A stretch of 44,387 nt of DNA, taken from a virus. Shown here piece by piece: positions 14,140 to 23,106 of this stretch. Below the pieces are notes generated by a model. The model worked only from the letters and a program-made list of their open reading frames with translations, did not search any database and was not told where the DNA came from. Where the stretch lies: positions 1 to 44,387 of IMG/VR virus record IMGVR_UViG_3300025141_011461; one strand, given 5' to 3'. The stretch's first letter is position 1; every line of letters starts with the position of its first letter. The translations under genes were made by a program, and so were the position numbers.

Positions 14140-14718
14140 ATGATAAATGATAATAATAAGTTACATTTTTTATTAGGTATTTTAGTGACTTCTTTATCTA
14201 TAGTTTTATATAAAGAAATTATTTATAAACCACCTGTACTTAAAACCAAAACAGAGACAATAGTCAGGATGGTCGATGAGCCTTTTATAAGAGGTAACTT
14301 TGAAATAGAAGCATCAGAAATTAAATCTACTTTAAATGAATCTAAACTCAAACATCTACTTATATATGTAAATGCTTTATGTGATGAGTATGGTGTAGAT
14401 TATGAAATGGTTAAAGCTGTTATTCAAACTGAATCAAGTTGGAATCACAAAGCAGTATCAAAAAGTGGAGCTATTGGTTTAATGCAAGTGTTACCTGAAA
14501 CTGCTATAACAGAATTCAATACACCCAAAGATGATTTATTTGATCCGTATGTGAATGTTACGGTTGGTATTAAATATTTATCTAAATTGAATAATCATTT
14601 TGATAATTTAGATGCTTTGCTAACTGCATATAGTCACGGTCCAACTGTCACAAAAAAGTATAGTGAAAAATATATAAGGTCTAACTTCTATGTTAAACGA
14701 GTATACAACAATATGTAA
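14140..14718 (+). CDS. Membrane-anchored lytic transglycosylase (SLT family), endolysin candidate
   Basis: This 192-residue protein has an N-terminal hydrophobic anchor (about 8-25), a linker, then an SLT/lysozyme-like domain (about 70-190). The catalytic Glu is E98 in QTESSWNHKA, followed by GAIGLMQVLP and LLTAYSHGP, the canonical family blocks. It would cut the glycan strand of peptidoglycan between MurNAc and GlcNAc. The signal anchor fits a SAR-type or membrane-tethered endolysin. AAAGGG stands upstream of the ATG. It sits directly after the candidate large RNA and 3 nt before a Popeye-like gene. Confidence 0.88.
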   Translation: MINDNNKLHFLLGILVTSLSIVLYKEIIYKPPVLKTKTETIVRMVDEPFIRGNFEIEASEIKSTLNESKLKHLLIYVNALCDEYGVDYEMVKAVIQTESSWNHKAVSKSGAIGLMQVLPETAITEFNTPKDDLFDPYVNVTVGIKYLSKLNNHFDNLDALLTAYSHGPTVTKKYSEKYIRSNFYVKRVYNNM

Positions 14719-14721
14719 AAA

Positions 14722-15375
14722 ATGAATATAGGTATTATTGCAGGACATTTAGCTTTTGGGCTAATAGCTTTTTCTTTCTTAGTAAAGGATATATTATGGT
14801 TACGAACTGTTTCTATTATAGCAAGTTTGTTTAGTGTTTTTTACAACTACTTTATTCCTATAGAACCAATGTGGATTGCTATTGGGTGGAACTTTGTATT
14901 TGTTACAGTTAATCTATATCATATAGCGGTTATCATTTATGAAAAACGACCAGTTCATATGAGTCCTAAACATAAGGAGTTATATGAAACTATGTTTAAA
15001 AATATGACACCTGTAGAATTTTTAAAAATTACAAAGATTGCAGATTGGATACATTTTAAATCCGGTGAAGTTATTACTCAACAAGGTCGTCCAGTTCCAG
15101 ATTTAAATTTAATCTATAATGGAACTGTTGATGTTGCTGTAGATAAAGAAAAAGTAGCAGAATTAAAGGACGGGCAATTTGTCGGTGAGATGTCATTCCT
15201 TACAGAGAAACCGGCGACTGCAACTTGTGTTGTAAAACATGATTCGGAAATATTGGTGTGGAAACAAGAACAATTTAAAGAGTTATTAAAAAGAAACCCA
15301 TCGTTATATTTTACAATTCAATCCTTATTAAGTGCTCAAGTATCGAGCAATTTGGTTAGTAGTAGTAAAAAATAG
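14722..15375 (+). CDS. Popeye-like protein: three membrane segments plus cyclic-nucleotide-binding domain
   Basis: This 217-residue protein has three hydrophobic segments in the first 75 residues (about 5-22, 27-45, 50-72), then a cyclic-nucleotide-binding domain (about 100-205). It carries HFKSGEVITQQG, LIYNGTVDV and the phosphate-cassette-like GQFVGEMSFLTEKPATATC. This layout is that of Popeye-domain proteins and their bacterial relatives. The usual cassette Arg is replaced (PATA), so ligand preference may differ from CRP. It shares a transcript with the lytic transglycosylase. A phage membrane sensor or sponge for cyclic nucleotides would be notable. The domain call is good; the role is inference. 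Confidence 0.75.
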   Translation: MNIGIIAGHLAFGLIAFSFLVKDILWLRTVSIIASLFSVFYNYFIPIEPMWIAIGWNFVFVTVNLYHIAVIIYEKRPVHMSPKHKELYETMFKNMTPVEFLKITKIADWIHFKSGEVITQQGRPVPDLNLIYNGTVDVAVDKEKVAELKDGQFVGEMSFLTEKPATATCVVKHDSEILVWKQEQFKELLKRNPSLYFTIQSLLSAQVSSNLVSSSKK

Positions 15376-15376
15376 C

Positions 15377-15405
15377 TTGACAATTAGAAATTTTATTCGT
15401 ATATT
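15377..15405 (+). promoter_or_regulatory. Sigma70-type promoter
   Basis: TTGACA (15377-15382), 17-nt spacer, TATATT (15400-15405), directly after the stop of the Popeye-like gene. It drives the block starting at 15541 and leaves a leader of about 130 nt. Confidence 0.75.
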
Positions 15406-15470
15406 ACATTGGATATTCAAATAGGTTATCGTTCTATAAAAGAATTGAATCTCAATTTAGAGGTTCTAAT

Positions 15471-15507
15471 GGGGGCATAGTTCTTTCTTCCTTTCTTCTG
15501 TGTCCCC
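15471..15507 (+). other. Leader stem-loop
   Basis: GGGGGCA (15471-15477) pairs with TGTCCCC (15501-15507, one wobble) around a pyrimidine-only stretch. A smaller AATTG/CAATT stem lies upstream at 15443-15457. No T-run follows, so this looks like a structured 5' leader rather than a terminator. Confidence 0.45.
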
Positions 15508-15540
15508 AACAATTAATTAATAAACAATAAGAGGTTACTA

Positions 15541-15780
15541 ATGAAAAAGAAAATAGACTTATCACAGTTTATGTTAACTGATGATGATAAAAAACAAATG
15601 AAATCTATCGATAAAAAAACAATGAAAGATGATCCTAATTATCCAAAAAATAAACGAGTCAATCTTGAGTATTATGCCGAAGAAGACCTTGATGATATCG
15701 GAGTAGATGATTATTCTGATTGTGATGGCAGAGAAGAAGTAGAAACTCTTAGTGATGCTGGGATGGATATATATCAATAA
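15541..15780 (+). CDS. Very acidic small protein
   Basis: This 79-residue protein is preceded by GAGG 6 nt upstream. The first third is Lys/Asp-rich (DDDKKQMKSIDKKTMKDD) and the last third strongly acidic (EEDLDDIGVDDYSDCDGREE). The stop overlaps the next ATG (TAATG). It may be a DNA-mimic or binding protein; nothing further is visible. Confidence 0.5.
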   Translation: MKKKIDLSQFMLTDDDKKQMKSIDKKTMKDDPNYPKNKRVNLEYYAEEDLDDIGVDDYSDCDGREEVETLSDAGMDIYQ

Positions 15781-16148
15781 TGAATAAGTTTGAGCACATT
15801 GGTAAGAAAGTAATTGATTGGTGTGTAAATGAATTCGGATTAAGTAAATATCATGAACATGACCCGTGGTTGGATTTTGAAAATGATGATTTAAAAATGA
15901 TGGGTGAATATAATATTGATGAGAATACAATAACAATATATGTCAATGAAATAAAAAATATTGATGATTTAATTGAAACAATTATCCATGAATATGTTCA
16001 TTATTTACAAAGACCATCTTGGTATACTAGATATATTAATATGGGATATGAAGATGAAAATAATCCATATGAAATGATAGCAGAAACAATTGCTATTAAT
16101 AATTGGAAACAATGTAAGAAAGAGGCGTTAAATGAAACAGTTAATTAA
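15780..16148 (+). CDS. HExxH zinc metalloprotease-like protein
   Basis: This 122-residue protein has the zincin motif H70-E-Y-V-H74 in a helix (ETIIHEYVHYLQ). A downstream Glu in PYEMIAETIA, about 31 residues later, could be the third zinc ligand as in gluzincins. It is small for a protease and has no signal peptide, so it would act in the cytoplasm; phage HExxH proteins of this size are often ImmA/IrrE- or SprT-like. It overlaps the next gene by 17 nt. The substrate is unknown. Confidence 0.68.
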   Translation: MNKFEHIGKKVIDWCVNEFGLSKYHEHDPWLDFENDDLKMMGEYNIDENTITIYVNEIKNIDDLIETIIHEYVHYLQRPSWYTRYINMGYEDENNPYEMIAETIAINNWKQCKKEALNETVN

Positions 16149-16620
16149 AGATGTATTAGATGATATGTCTACGGGACAAATAACTTTATCTTCTAATAGT
16201 GCACGTGAACTTATTGCTACTACGGTAGCTGCGACTTTAAAGTCCAATGGTACATATCTTAAAGATAGTGAAGTGGATAAACAAATAGCACGTGAACGAG
16301 AAAAATGGGTATGTTCTATTTGTGGTGAAAATACTTTTGATGTAGATTATGATTACATTGGTTCAGATACTAATCATTTGGGTTGTGAATTGAAAGTGGA
16401 GATGGGAAGTGAAGCAGATGCGGCAGATTATTATACAGGACCAGATGGTCATTATGAAAGATATGGTGATATACCTCATTCATTAACTGATGATGAAGAA
16501 GTATATCATATAATTAAACATTTAGGATATGATACTAAAGATAAAAAACAAACTATAGTTGGTAAAATTTCCAAATCACAATTAAATAGTTTATACCCCT
16601 GGCACGAAGAAGAACAATAA
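16132..16620 (+). CDS. Hypothetical protein with a CxxC pair
   Basis: This 162-residue protein has WVCSICGENTFD near residues 60-71 and a later Cys in HLGCELK, probably one half-ribbon zinc site. An acidic Tyr-rich middle (AADYYTGPDGHYERYGD) follows. Its start overlaps the HExxH gene, and AGAGGCG lies upstream of the ATG. The function is unknown. Confidence 0.55.
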   Translation: MKQLIKDVLDDMSTGQITLSSNSARELIATTVAATLKSNGTYLKDSEVDKQIAREREKWVCSICGENTFDVDYDYIGSDTNHLGCELKVEMGSEADAADYYTGPDGHYERYGDIPHSLTDDEEVYHIIKHLGYDTKDKKQTIVGKISKSQLNSLYPWHEEEQ

Positions 16621-16675
16621 TAATTAAACATAACAATAATTGATTTTTTTTAACGAAGAAACTACTTATGAATAT

Positions 16676-16987
16676 ATGGCAATTACAGAAAATGAGATCG
16701 TTAATACAATCACTATCATCTTAGATAGATTAGACAGTCTTGAAAATGAAACTAAAAGAAATAAAGAGTTTATGTCTGTTCTTAGGGACAGATTATTAGA
16801 ATTAAATGAATGTGTAAATGATATATTAGATATTATTTCAGATGATGATGAAAAATTACTTGCTAATAAAATGAAACAATATTCAAAAATGAAAGCTTTA
16901 TTTTTAAAAGAATTAGATACACAAATTTTTGAATTTGACGATAATGAAATTCATCAATTAATGAATGAAATTATTGGAGAATCTTAA
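16676..16987 (+). CDS. Small coiled-coil protein
   Basis: The best start is ATG 16676 (103 residues). The frame is open upstream to a TTG at 16640, but neither has a clear ribosome site. It is strongly helical with heptads (IILDRLDSLENETKRNKEF) and acidic. The stop overlaps the next ATG (TAATG). Confidence 0.5.
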   Translation: MAITENEIVNTITIILDRLDSLENETKRNKEFMSVLRDRLLELNECVNDILDIISDDDEKLLANKMKQYSKMKALFLKELDTQIFEFDDNEIHQLMNEIIGES

Positions 16988-17127
16988 TGGAAGATGATAT
17001 ATTAATATTTTTAGAAGAAATAAAAGATTTATTAATACAAGCAGAAGACGAAAAAGATTTTGAATATGTCTTAAATGTAATTGAAATAGTTCTAGATAAG
17101 ATAGAAGAAATAGAAAAAGCTTATTAA
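16987..17127 (+). CDS. 46-residue acidic helical protein
   Basis: ATG 16987 overlaps the preceding TAA; the frame ends at TAA 17125-17127, directly before the TTG of the next gene. The protein is almost entirely Glu/Asp/Ile/Leu helix (MEDDILIFLEEIKDLL ... IEEIEKAY). The tight packing supports it; no function is visible. Confidence 0.5.
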   Translation: MEDDILIFLEEIKDLLIQAEDEKDFEYVLNVIEIVLDKIEEIEKAY

Positions 17128-17421
17128 TTGTTACACTTAATAATAACCATTTTACTTGGAGTTATTGCATTATCATTTGGTGTAATGACTTTTTATGCAT
17201 TAAAACGAATTACTATATATGAAAACATAATACTAAATATAAATAATACTATTGAAACTATAAACCGTCAACTTAAATTGATAGATGATAAGGGACACTT
17301 TGAAGCCGATGATGAAGTTGGTTTTTTCTTTGATGAATTAAAACAACTTGGTAATCAATTGGAAGAGTTATTTGAAACAGAAGAGGTTGACAATGAAACG
17401 CAAGAGAAAAAAGAAAAGTAA
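17128..17421 (+). CDS. Single-pass membrane protein with coiled coil
   Basis: This 97-residue protein starts at TTG 17128, directly after the preceding TAA. It has one N-terminal membrane segment (about 4-26) and then a helical, acidic cytoplasmic-type region. It overlaps the sigma-factor gene by 29 nt. The topology resembles small phage inner-membrane proteins of unknown role. Confidence 0.55.
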   Translation: MLHLIITILLGVIALSFGVMTFYALKRITIYENIILNINNTIETINRQLKLIDDKGHFEADDEVGFFFDELKQLGNQLEELFETEEVDNETQEKKEK

Positions 17422-18100
17422 AATATATTTTGGTACTCCAGTACATGATGCCATTGTAGAATATAATCGTTCAGACGATATTCAATTTAGACATAAAATT
17501 TATACAGAAGAGATACATCCTGCTTTTATGAAATTAGCAGAGAATATAATTAATACATATAAGTTTTCATATTTTGATTATGGGTTTATAGATTTACAAC
17601 ACGAAGTAGTATCTAATTTAGTAATGAATATGCATAAGTTTGATGAAACCAAAGGTAGTAAAGCATTTAGTTATTTTTCTGTAGTTGCTAAAAATTATTT
17701 AATTCTTAATAATAATGCTAATTACAAAAAATTAAAAACTCACGATGATATAAATTCTTTGTATGATAAAGGAAAGACTGATGATGTAATAGAATATTCT
17801 GTGACAAATGATATATTTAATAAGACTTTAGAATATTTTGACAAGAAATTAGAATTTTTATTTCCAAAAGAAAATGATAGAAAAATTGCTGAATCAATAT
17901 TGTATTTATGTAAGAATAGAGATTCTATTGATAACTTTAATAAAAAAGCAATTTATATTATGATACGTGAAATGACTGATGTTAAAACATCTAAAATAAC
18001 TCAAGTATCTAATGTATTTCGTAAAATATATCCCAAGATTCATGAAGAAGTATTATCGCGTGGCCACCTTAATAACTTAAACGAAACAGGTTCTATATAA
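17393..18100 (+). CDS. gp55-like late sigma factor
   Basis: I use ATG 17393 (GAGG upstream), giving 235 residues with a basic start (MKRKRKKKSKIYFG). The central block (FMKLAENIINTYKF ... DLQHEVVSNLVMNMHKFDE ... AFSYFSVVAKNYLI, about residues 45-105) matches sigma70 region 2, which binds core RNA polymerase and the -10 element. There is no region 4. That is the layout of T4 gp55, which reads late promoters with help from the sliding clamp. It lies immediately before the structural genes and one of the TATATTTATT motifs. Confidence 0.8.
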   Translation: MKRKRKKKSKIYFGTPVHDAIVEYNRSDDIQFRHKIYTEEIHPAFMKLAENIINTYKFSYFDYGFIDLQHEVVSNLVMNMHKFDETKGSKAFSYFSVVAKNYLILNNNANYKKLKTHDDINSLYDKGKTDDVIEYSVTNDIFNKTLEYFDKKLEFLFPKENDRKIAESILYLCKNRDSIDNFNKKAIYIMIREMTDVKTSKITQVSNVFRKIYPKIHEEVLSRGHLNNLNETGSI

Positions 18101-18108
18101 CTTTCCAC

Positions 18109-18134
18109 ACATTCTATATTTATTATTAGAATGT
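18109..18134 (+). promoter_or_regulatory. Late-promoter-like motif inside an inverted repeat
   Basis: TATATTTATT is at 18115-18124. It is framed by ACATTCTA (18109-18116) and TAGAATGT (18127-18134), a perfect 8-bp inverted repeat that touches the motif. It lies just upstream of the first gene of the structural block (18136). The palindrome could be an operator or a transcript-end hairpin. Confidence 0.55.
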
Positions 18135-18135
18135 T

Positions 18136-18528
18136 ATGGAAAAAGATTTTAACATATTCGGTGATAAAAAATTCTCGGATTTATCTCAAGAGATATACGA
18201 GAATTCTAAATTAAAAAAGACTCAGATTGATCTTTTAATCCAAGAGGTACATGGTTACATTCAGGGAATAGAAGATATCGCTATTGTAGGTCCAGTTCTA
18301 AAAGAACTATTTGATGTTGCAGTAAAGAATGATGATAATCTTTTAAAATTAGCAACTGTTATTCAGCGTATAATGAATAAACAATTTGATTTAACTGAAG
18401 ATACATCATTATTATCTGATGATGAAAAACAAGAACTGATGGATTCTTTAGAAGAAGCAGCAGCTTCACTTCAAGATAAATCGGATGGAATGCAAATGGA
18501 TAAGATTAGAAAAAGGATAGAGAGTTAA
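18136..18528 (+). CDS. Unknown protein at the head of the baseplate operon
   Basis: This 130-residue acidic helical protein has no recognisable domain. It starts right after the late-promoter-like motif and its stop overlaps the start of the spike-like gene (TAATG). By position it may be a baseplate assembly factor or chaperone. Confidence 0.55.
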   Translation: MEKDFNIFGDKKFSDLSQEIYENSKLKKTQIDLLIQEVHGYIQGIEDIAIVGPVLKELFDVAVKNDDNLLKLATVIQRIMNKQFDLTEDTSLLSDDEKQELMDSLEEAAASLQDKSDGMQMDKIRKRIES

Positions 18529-19922
18529 TGTCGAATAAATATAGACATCCAATATCATCTGTTATAAATAGATTTGGTCAAACAGTAGATTCAACTATTA
18601 ATCCTGATTTTGAATTTAAGCTGGGTCACGTAGAAAGAGTTTTTTCATCAGCTGTTGATGTTTCAAATTATATTGGTAATTTAGATTTAAAACCGCCAGA
18701 TTCAAGTCAATTAATTTTACTTTCTCCTACACGTGGTTTGTTACCATCTATAAAAAAATCAATATTAGCTCAGCCATTGTTGAGAGGAATAAATGATTCT
18801 ATAACAAGAGGTGATGCTGTAATTTATACAAATATTGAAGGTAAGATTTTTTACTTGGGCCCAATAAATGTATCTAATAATCCCAATTATACTCCAGATC
18901 ATACCTTTAGAAAAGCAATAAAGGCGAGTGATGACTCTCGTGGTTATGGTAAATTATTTCCAAAAAAGATTGTATCTAAATTAGAAAAATATCAATCACC
19001 ATTGGATTTTCCACAGGAAGGTCTTCCTGGCGTAGAAAGATCAGTAGATAGAAATTCAGAACCCGACCTTGTATCAAAATTTACTGATTTAGTATTAGAA
19101 GGTAGACATTCAAATTCCATACGAATAGGATCTAAAGGGATTTATCCATTGATAACCATATCAAATAATAGAAATGGATTTGTTGAAAACAGAAATGATG
19201 GGTCTAACATATCTATGTTTTCTGATGGTTCTATTAAAGAACATTTCCCTACTGGACCATTTGAAAACTCTGAAGATTATTTATTATCATCTGATAGTAA
19301 AATTATAAATGAGATGGAAAGTGAAACTGGTTATAAAGGATTCAAAATAGGATATGGTAATGATAATATAGATAAGGAAAATGAATTTGATTATAATTAT
19401 GGTTTATCAACTGTACCTGAAATTAAAAAAGATCAAATGATAATTTTTTCTGATAAGATAACCTTTGATGCAAAAGAAAATGATATAACCGTTTCAGCAT
19501 TTCGTAACATAAACTTTGGTGCTGGAAAAAACTTTACATTAACAAATAAAGGATTCACAGTATTAGAGTCAAAGAATATTTATATAGGTAAGAGTGCTAA
19601 ACAACGGACTCAACCTATGGTATTAGGTGATAAATTAGGAGAATTTTTAGCAGTAATTACAAGTATTTTACAAGATGCACATGCTCTTGTTCAAGGTGTA
19701 CCAATACCACTGGTGGATGCTAAGGGTATATCATTGACTACAAGGATAAATGAAGTAATGAAAGAATTAAGCAATGAATATAAACCACAATATGATACAG
19801 AAAAAGGTGTACCATTATCTGATAGATCAATTGGTGGTCCAAGATTTTATAGTCGTCATCATTTTATAGAACCAAATCCAGGTGAACCTGGGGGTCGGCT
19901 AAAAGCAAAACAACAGGGGTAA
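18528..19922 (+). CDS. Baseplate hub/spike-like protein
   Basis: This 464-residue protein has a beta-rich N-terminal half (ISSVINRFGQTVDS ... GKIFYLGPINV). A C-terminal repetitive beta region (KITFDAKENDITVSAFRNINFGAG, about 300-345) follows, then PMVLGDKLGEFLAVIT. A PMVLGDKL motif followed by a helix is typical of the end of phage and T6SS spike proteins of the gp5/VgrG class. No lysozyme domain is visible, unlike T4 gp5. It lies upstream of the gp25 and gp6 genes, as expected for baseplate parts. The name is by analogy. Confidence 0.6.
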   Translation: MSNKYRHPISSVINRFGQTVDSTINPDFEFKLGHVERVFSSAVDVSNYIGNLDLKPPDSSQLILLSPTRGLLPSIKKSILAQPLLRGINDSITRGDAVIYTNIEGKIFYLGPINVSNNPNYTPDHTFRKAIKASDDSRGYGKLFPKKIVSKLEKYQSPLDFPQEGLPGVERSVDRNSEPDLVSKFTDLVLEGRHSNSIRIGSKGIYPLITISNNRNGFVENRNDGSNISMFSDGSIKEHFPTGPFENSEDYLLSSDSKIINEMESETGYKGFKIGYGNDNIDKENEFDYNYGLSTVPEIKKDQMIIFSDKITFDAKENDITVSAFRNINFGAGKNFTLTNKGFTVLESKNIYIGKSAKQRTQPMVLGDKLGEFLAVITSILQDAHALVQGVPIPLVDAKGISLTTRINEVMKELSNEYKPQYDTEKGVPLSDRSIGGPRFYSRHHFIEPNPGEPGGRLKAKQQG

Positions 19923-19926
19923 AATA

Positions 19927-20373
19927 ATGAAGTTATCAGCATTTAAAAAGTTAATTAGAGAAGTAGTAAGAGAAGAGTTAGATTATAGTTTTTCTCGACT
20001 TCGTAAAGAGTTAAATGAAATAGTAGTTAAGAGTAATTCTAGTAATATGAATAAAGCTAGTACACATACGAGACAAGATAGAAGTCTTAAAAACGTGATA
20101 AAAAAACCTGTCAGTTCCGATACTAACGTTACCAGTGTTACACAAAAAGTTTCCGTACCTAAAACACACAATAAAATGCTACATGAGTTACTTAAAGAAA
20201 CTGCACAATCTGATGATTGGAAATCTGTTGATGGTAAAGGTGAAGCTGAAGTTCAATCCGTGCAAGATAATACAGAACAATTACCAGAACATTTGGCAAA
20301 TGCATTTACGAAAAATTATTCTGAAGTAATGAAAAAAGTAGACGAAAAGGCGAAGTTTAAAAATGGGGCTTAA
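19927..20373 (+). CDS. Small structural-operon protein with N-terminal helix
   Basis: This 148-residue protein begins with an amphipathic helix (FKKLIREVVREELDYSFSRLRKELNEIV). A Ser/Thr/Lys-rich linker and a helical C terminus (HKMLHELLKETAQSDDW) follow. It overlaps the next gene by 11 nt. It could be an assembly factor; no family is recognised. Confidence 0.55.
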   Translation: MKLSAFKKLIREVVREELDYSFSRLRKELNEIVVKSNSSNMNKASTHTRQDRSLKNVIKKPVSSDTNVTSVTQKVSVPKTHNKMLHELLKETAQSDDWKSVDGKGEAEVQSVQDNTEQLPEHLANAFTKNYSEVMKKVDEKAKFKNGA

Positions 20374-20692
20374 ATCGGATTTATATGATGTCTTAGTTGA
20401 AAACTTAGGTGAAGAGTATGTAAACAATTCATCGGAAGGTCAAAAGAAAGTTGATAAGCTTGCTAGTGGTTTAGCTAAAGCGATTACAGAATATATGAAA
20501 AGACAAGATTGGGTGATTGTGGAAATGAATGCACCAGTGATGACCGGTGCTGGTCCAGGTATGGCGAGTTTAAGTAGAACAGGAAAGGGTATGACGGGAA
20601 TGCCGTTAGAGCCAATAAATACATATACAACTAAAGTTAAAGTAGGTTCAATTCATGCATCCGAGACAACTGATTTTCCGGCTGGAATATAA
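20363..20692 (+). CDS. Baseplate-operon protein of unknown function
   Basis: This 109-residue protein has a helical first half (about 1-50) and a Gly/Met-rich segment (VMTGAGPGMASLSRTGKGMTG). It lies between a helical protein and the gp25-like gene. The position and lack of signal sequence suggest a virion or assembly part. Confidence 0.55.
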   Translation: MGLKSDLYDVLVENLGEEYVNNSSEGQKKVDKLASGLAKAITEYMKRQDWVIVEMNAPVMTGAGPGMASLSRTGKGMTGMPLEPINTYTTKVKVGSIHASETTDFPAGI

Positions 20693-20702
20693 TAGGTAAG
20701 AG

Positions 20703-21140
20703 ATGCCAATACTAGATAGAAGAACAAATCAATTTGTTGAAGATAAAGACACTAGAGTAAGTGTTGGGATTGATTTTCCATTTGGTCGTGTACCAGATGG
20801 TGATGGATATTTTAAAACAAGTAAGACTACTGTTGATGCAATTAAAAATAATATAAAGCTTTTATTAAAGACTGAAAGAAGTGAAAGATTGTTTCAACCA
20901 TTTCTGGGGATGAATTTAAAACGATTTGTATTTGAACAAATTACAGAAGATGTTAGGATTCAAATTGAAAATGATATTGTGGATACATTTGAAACTTGGC
21001 TTCCATTTGTTGAGTTGAGAGATATAGAAATAAGTTCTGATTCAATCACAGAAGATAGGAATAAAATTAACATTAACATAGTATTTAATATTAAGAAAGC
21101 ACCTAATTCTTTAGAAACAGTTGGGGTTGTGTTGGAGTAA
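20703..21140 (+). CDS. 25: Baseplate wedge protein, gp25/GPW family
   Basis: This is a 145-residue protein with the gp25 pattern: VDAIKNNIKLLLKTERSERLFQP, then GMNLKRFVFEQ, then a C-terminal strand pattern INIVFNIK. gp25 sits at the inner wedge of contractile-tail baseplates and starts sheath assembly, and relatives occur in T6SS (TssE). The length fits the family. It is followed 4 nt later by the gp6-like gene. Confidence 0.88.
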   Translation: MPILDRRTNQFVEDKDTRVSVGIDFPFGRVPDGDGYFKTSKTTVDAIKNNIKLLLKTERSERLFQPFLGMNLKRFVFEQITEDVRIQIENDIVDTFETWLPFVELRDIEISSDSITEDRNKININIVFNIKKAPNSLETVGVVLE

Positions 21141-21144
21141 AAAA

Positions 21145-23106
21145 ATGCCATATTCAGAAAAACAAAAATATAAACCATCGAATATCAACTACACAAGTAA
21201 AGATTTTTCTACGATTAAGTCAGACTTGATTGAATATACTAAGGCTTATTTTCCAGATACTTATAAAGATTTTAATGAAACATCTCCTGGTATGATGTTG
21301 ATTGAATTGGCAAGTTATGTTGGTGATGTTTTGTCTTATTATATAGATTACAATTATAAAGAAAATGTTTTAGCTACTGCTACAGAGAAGAGAAATGTTA
21401 GACGGCTTGCAGAGTTTATGGGATATAAAACCACACCATCAACTCCATCTTTAGTTAAATTGAAGGTCACTACTAATATTAATGCTGATAGTAATTATGA
21501 GCCAGATTATGGTAGTTTACCTATTAATTTACAATCACCAATTGATGTTGGATTACAAGTTAAATCAAATGTTAATACTGAATTAATATTTGAGACGTTG
21601 GGTGAGGTGGATTTTACAATTTCCGGCTCACCGGATGTACCTGCAGTTGGCGCACCGACTTCTTTTAATGCAAATGGCGAAGCTATTGGTTATACTTTAA
21701 CGAGATATGTCCAAGCAGTTTCCGGTGAAACAAAAACAAAATCTTTTACTATATCAAGTCCAACGAAATTTTTAGAATTGGACTTGGGTGTAACCAATGT
21801 GGTTGAAATATTAAATGTAAAAGATAGTTCAGATAACAAATGGTATGAAGTAGATTATTTGACACAGGATAGAATACTTAAAGAAACTCATTATTCAAAT
21901 GATGGAAGAGGCCGTGCTGATAATCAAGATCCAGTAGGCGGTCTTTCTGCTTCTATTGATATACCATATACTATAGAGTATATTAAAACTAATAAGAAAT
22001 TTGTTAAGAAAGTCGATCCGGATACTAATAATACAAAGTTACAATTTGGAAATGGTTTGTATAGATTAAATATATCAGGTTCTTCTGGTGCTAGTATTTT
22101 TTCTATGGTCGAACAACAAGGTATAAATTTATCTGGTGTACCGAGTTCAGTAATAAATGCTAGTATTAATAATTTAACTACAAACAATTCATTAAATTTA
22201 GGAGAGACTCCTGCAAACACTATAATGACTGTGACTTATAGAGTTGGTGGTGGACCAAATGCTAATGCACAAGCTGGCGAAATAACGGATGTGCAGAATG
22301 CACCTGCGGGTGTGACTATAACTGTAACTAATCCAGAACCAGCAAGTGGTGGAACTGATGGGCAAACTGTTGATGAGATTAGGGAAAATGCAAAAACACA
22401 TTTTGCTTCTCAATTAAGATGTGTTACTCGTGAAGATTATCAAGCAAGAATTCTTAATTTACCAGCTAAGTTTGGTAATATTGCCAAGTGTTATGTTCAT
22501 AGATTGAATGATATAAGTGGGTTAAAAATATACACTTTATCTTATAATCAAAATAGACAATTAGTACAAACTCCTTTGTTAATATTGAATAATTTAAGAT
22601 ATTATTTAGAACAATTTAGAATGATAAATGATGCTTTGGATTTTGGATTTGAATTGAATGATATTACATTTTCTGGTTATCATATAAATTTTGGAGTTAA
22701 TTTTGAAGTTAATTATGATAGACGATTTAATTCGGCAGATGTTAAATTGGAAACTATTGATGTGATAAAAGATTTTTTTAAAGTTGGAAAGATGCAATTT
22801 AAACAGGCAATTAATTTAAGTGATTTAAGATATAATATTTTAAGTCTTGATGGAATCATTGGAATTAAAACATTAAAATTATTTCAAAATTCTTCTGGGA
22901 TATTAGATTATCCATCCGGTGGTACTGTTAGAACTTTATCTTATTATCAAGGAGATGGAACGCTTGTTTCAAACGGAGAATCAGGATATGGTTTTGCTTA
23001 TGAGATGGGTAATGCAACCGTAGATGATGTAGTTAGACCATCAGCAACACCTGCTGTATTTGAACTTAGAAATCCAGATAAGGATATTTACGGGAGGGTA
23101 ATCTAA
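21145..23106 (+). CDS. 6: Baseplate wedge protein, gp6/J-like
   Basis: The start is ATG 21145, 4 nt after the gp25 stop; 653 residues. The N terminus (INYTSKDFSTIKSDLIEYTKAYFPD ... ETSPGMMLIELASYVGDVLSYY) and the central GTDGQTVDEIRENAKTHFAS ... CVTREDYQARI block are the hallmarks of the gp6/baseplate J family. In T4, gp6 dimers tie the wedges together round the hub. The order gp25-gp6 is conserved in T4-like phages. Its TAA overlaps the next ATG. Confidence 0.9.
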   Translation: MPYSEKQKYKPSNINYTSKDFSTIKSDLIEYTKAYFPDTYKDFNETSPGMMLIELASYVGDVLSYYIDYNYKENVLATATEKRNVRRLAEFMGYKTTPSTPSLVKLKVTTNINADSNYEPDYGSLPINLQSPIDVGLQVKSNVNTELIFETLGEVDFTISGSPDVPAVGAPTSFNANGEAIGYTLTRYVQAVSGETKTKSFTISSPTKFLELDLGVTNVVEILNVKDSSDNKWYEVDYLTQDRILKETHYSNDGRGRADNQDPVGGLSASIDIPYTIEYIKTNKKFVKKVDPDTNNTKLQFGNGLYRLNISGSSGASIFSMVEQQGINLSGVPSSVINASINNLTTNNSLNLGETPANTIMTVTYRVGGGPNANAQAGEITDVQNAPAGVTITVTNPEPASGGTDGQTVDEIRENAKTHFASQLRCVTREDYQARILNLPAKFGNIAKCYVHRLNDISGLKIYTLSYNQNRQLVQTPLLILNNLRYYLEQFRMINDALDFGFELNDITFSGYHINFGVNFEVNYDRRFNSADVKLETIDVIKDFFKVGKMQFKQAINLSDLRYNILSLDGIIGIKTLKLFQNSSGILDYPSGGTVRTLSYYQGDGTLVSNGESGYGFAYEMGNATVDDVVRPSATPAVFELRNPDKDIYGRVI

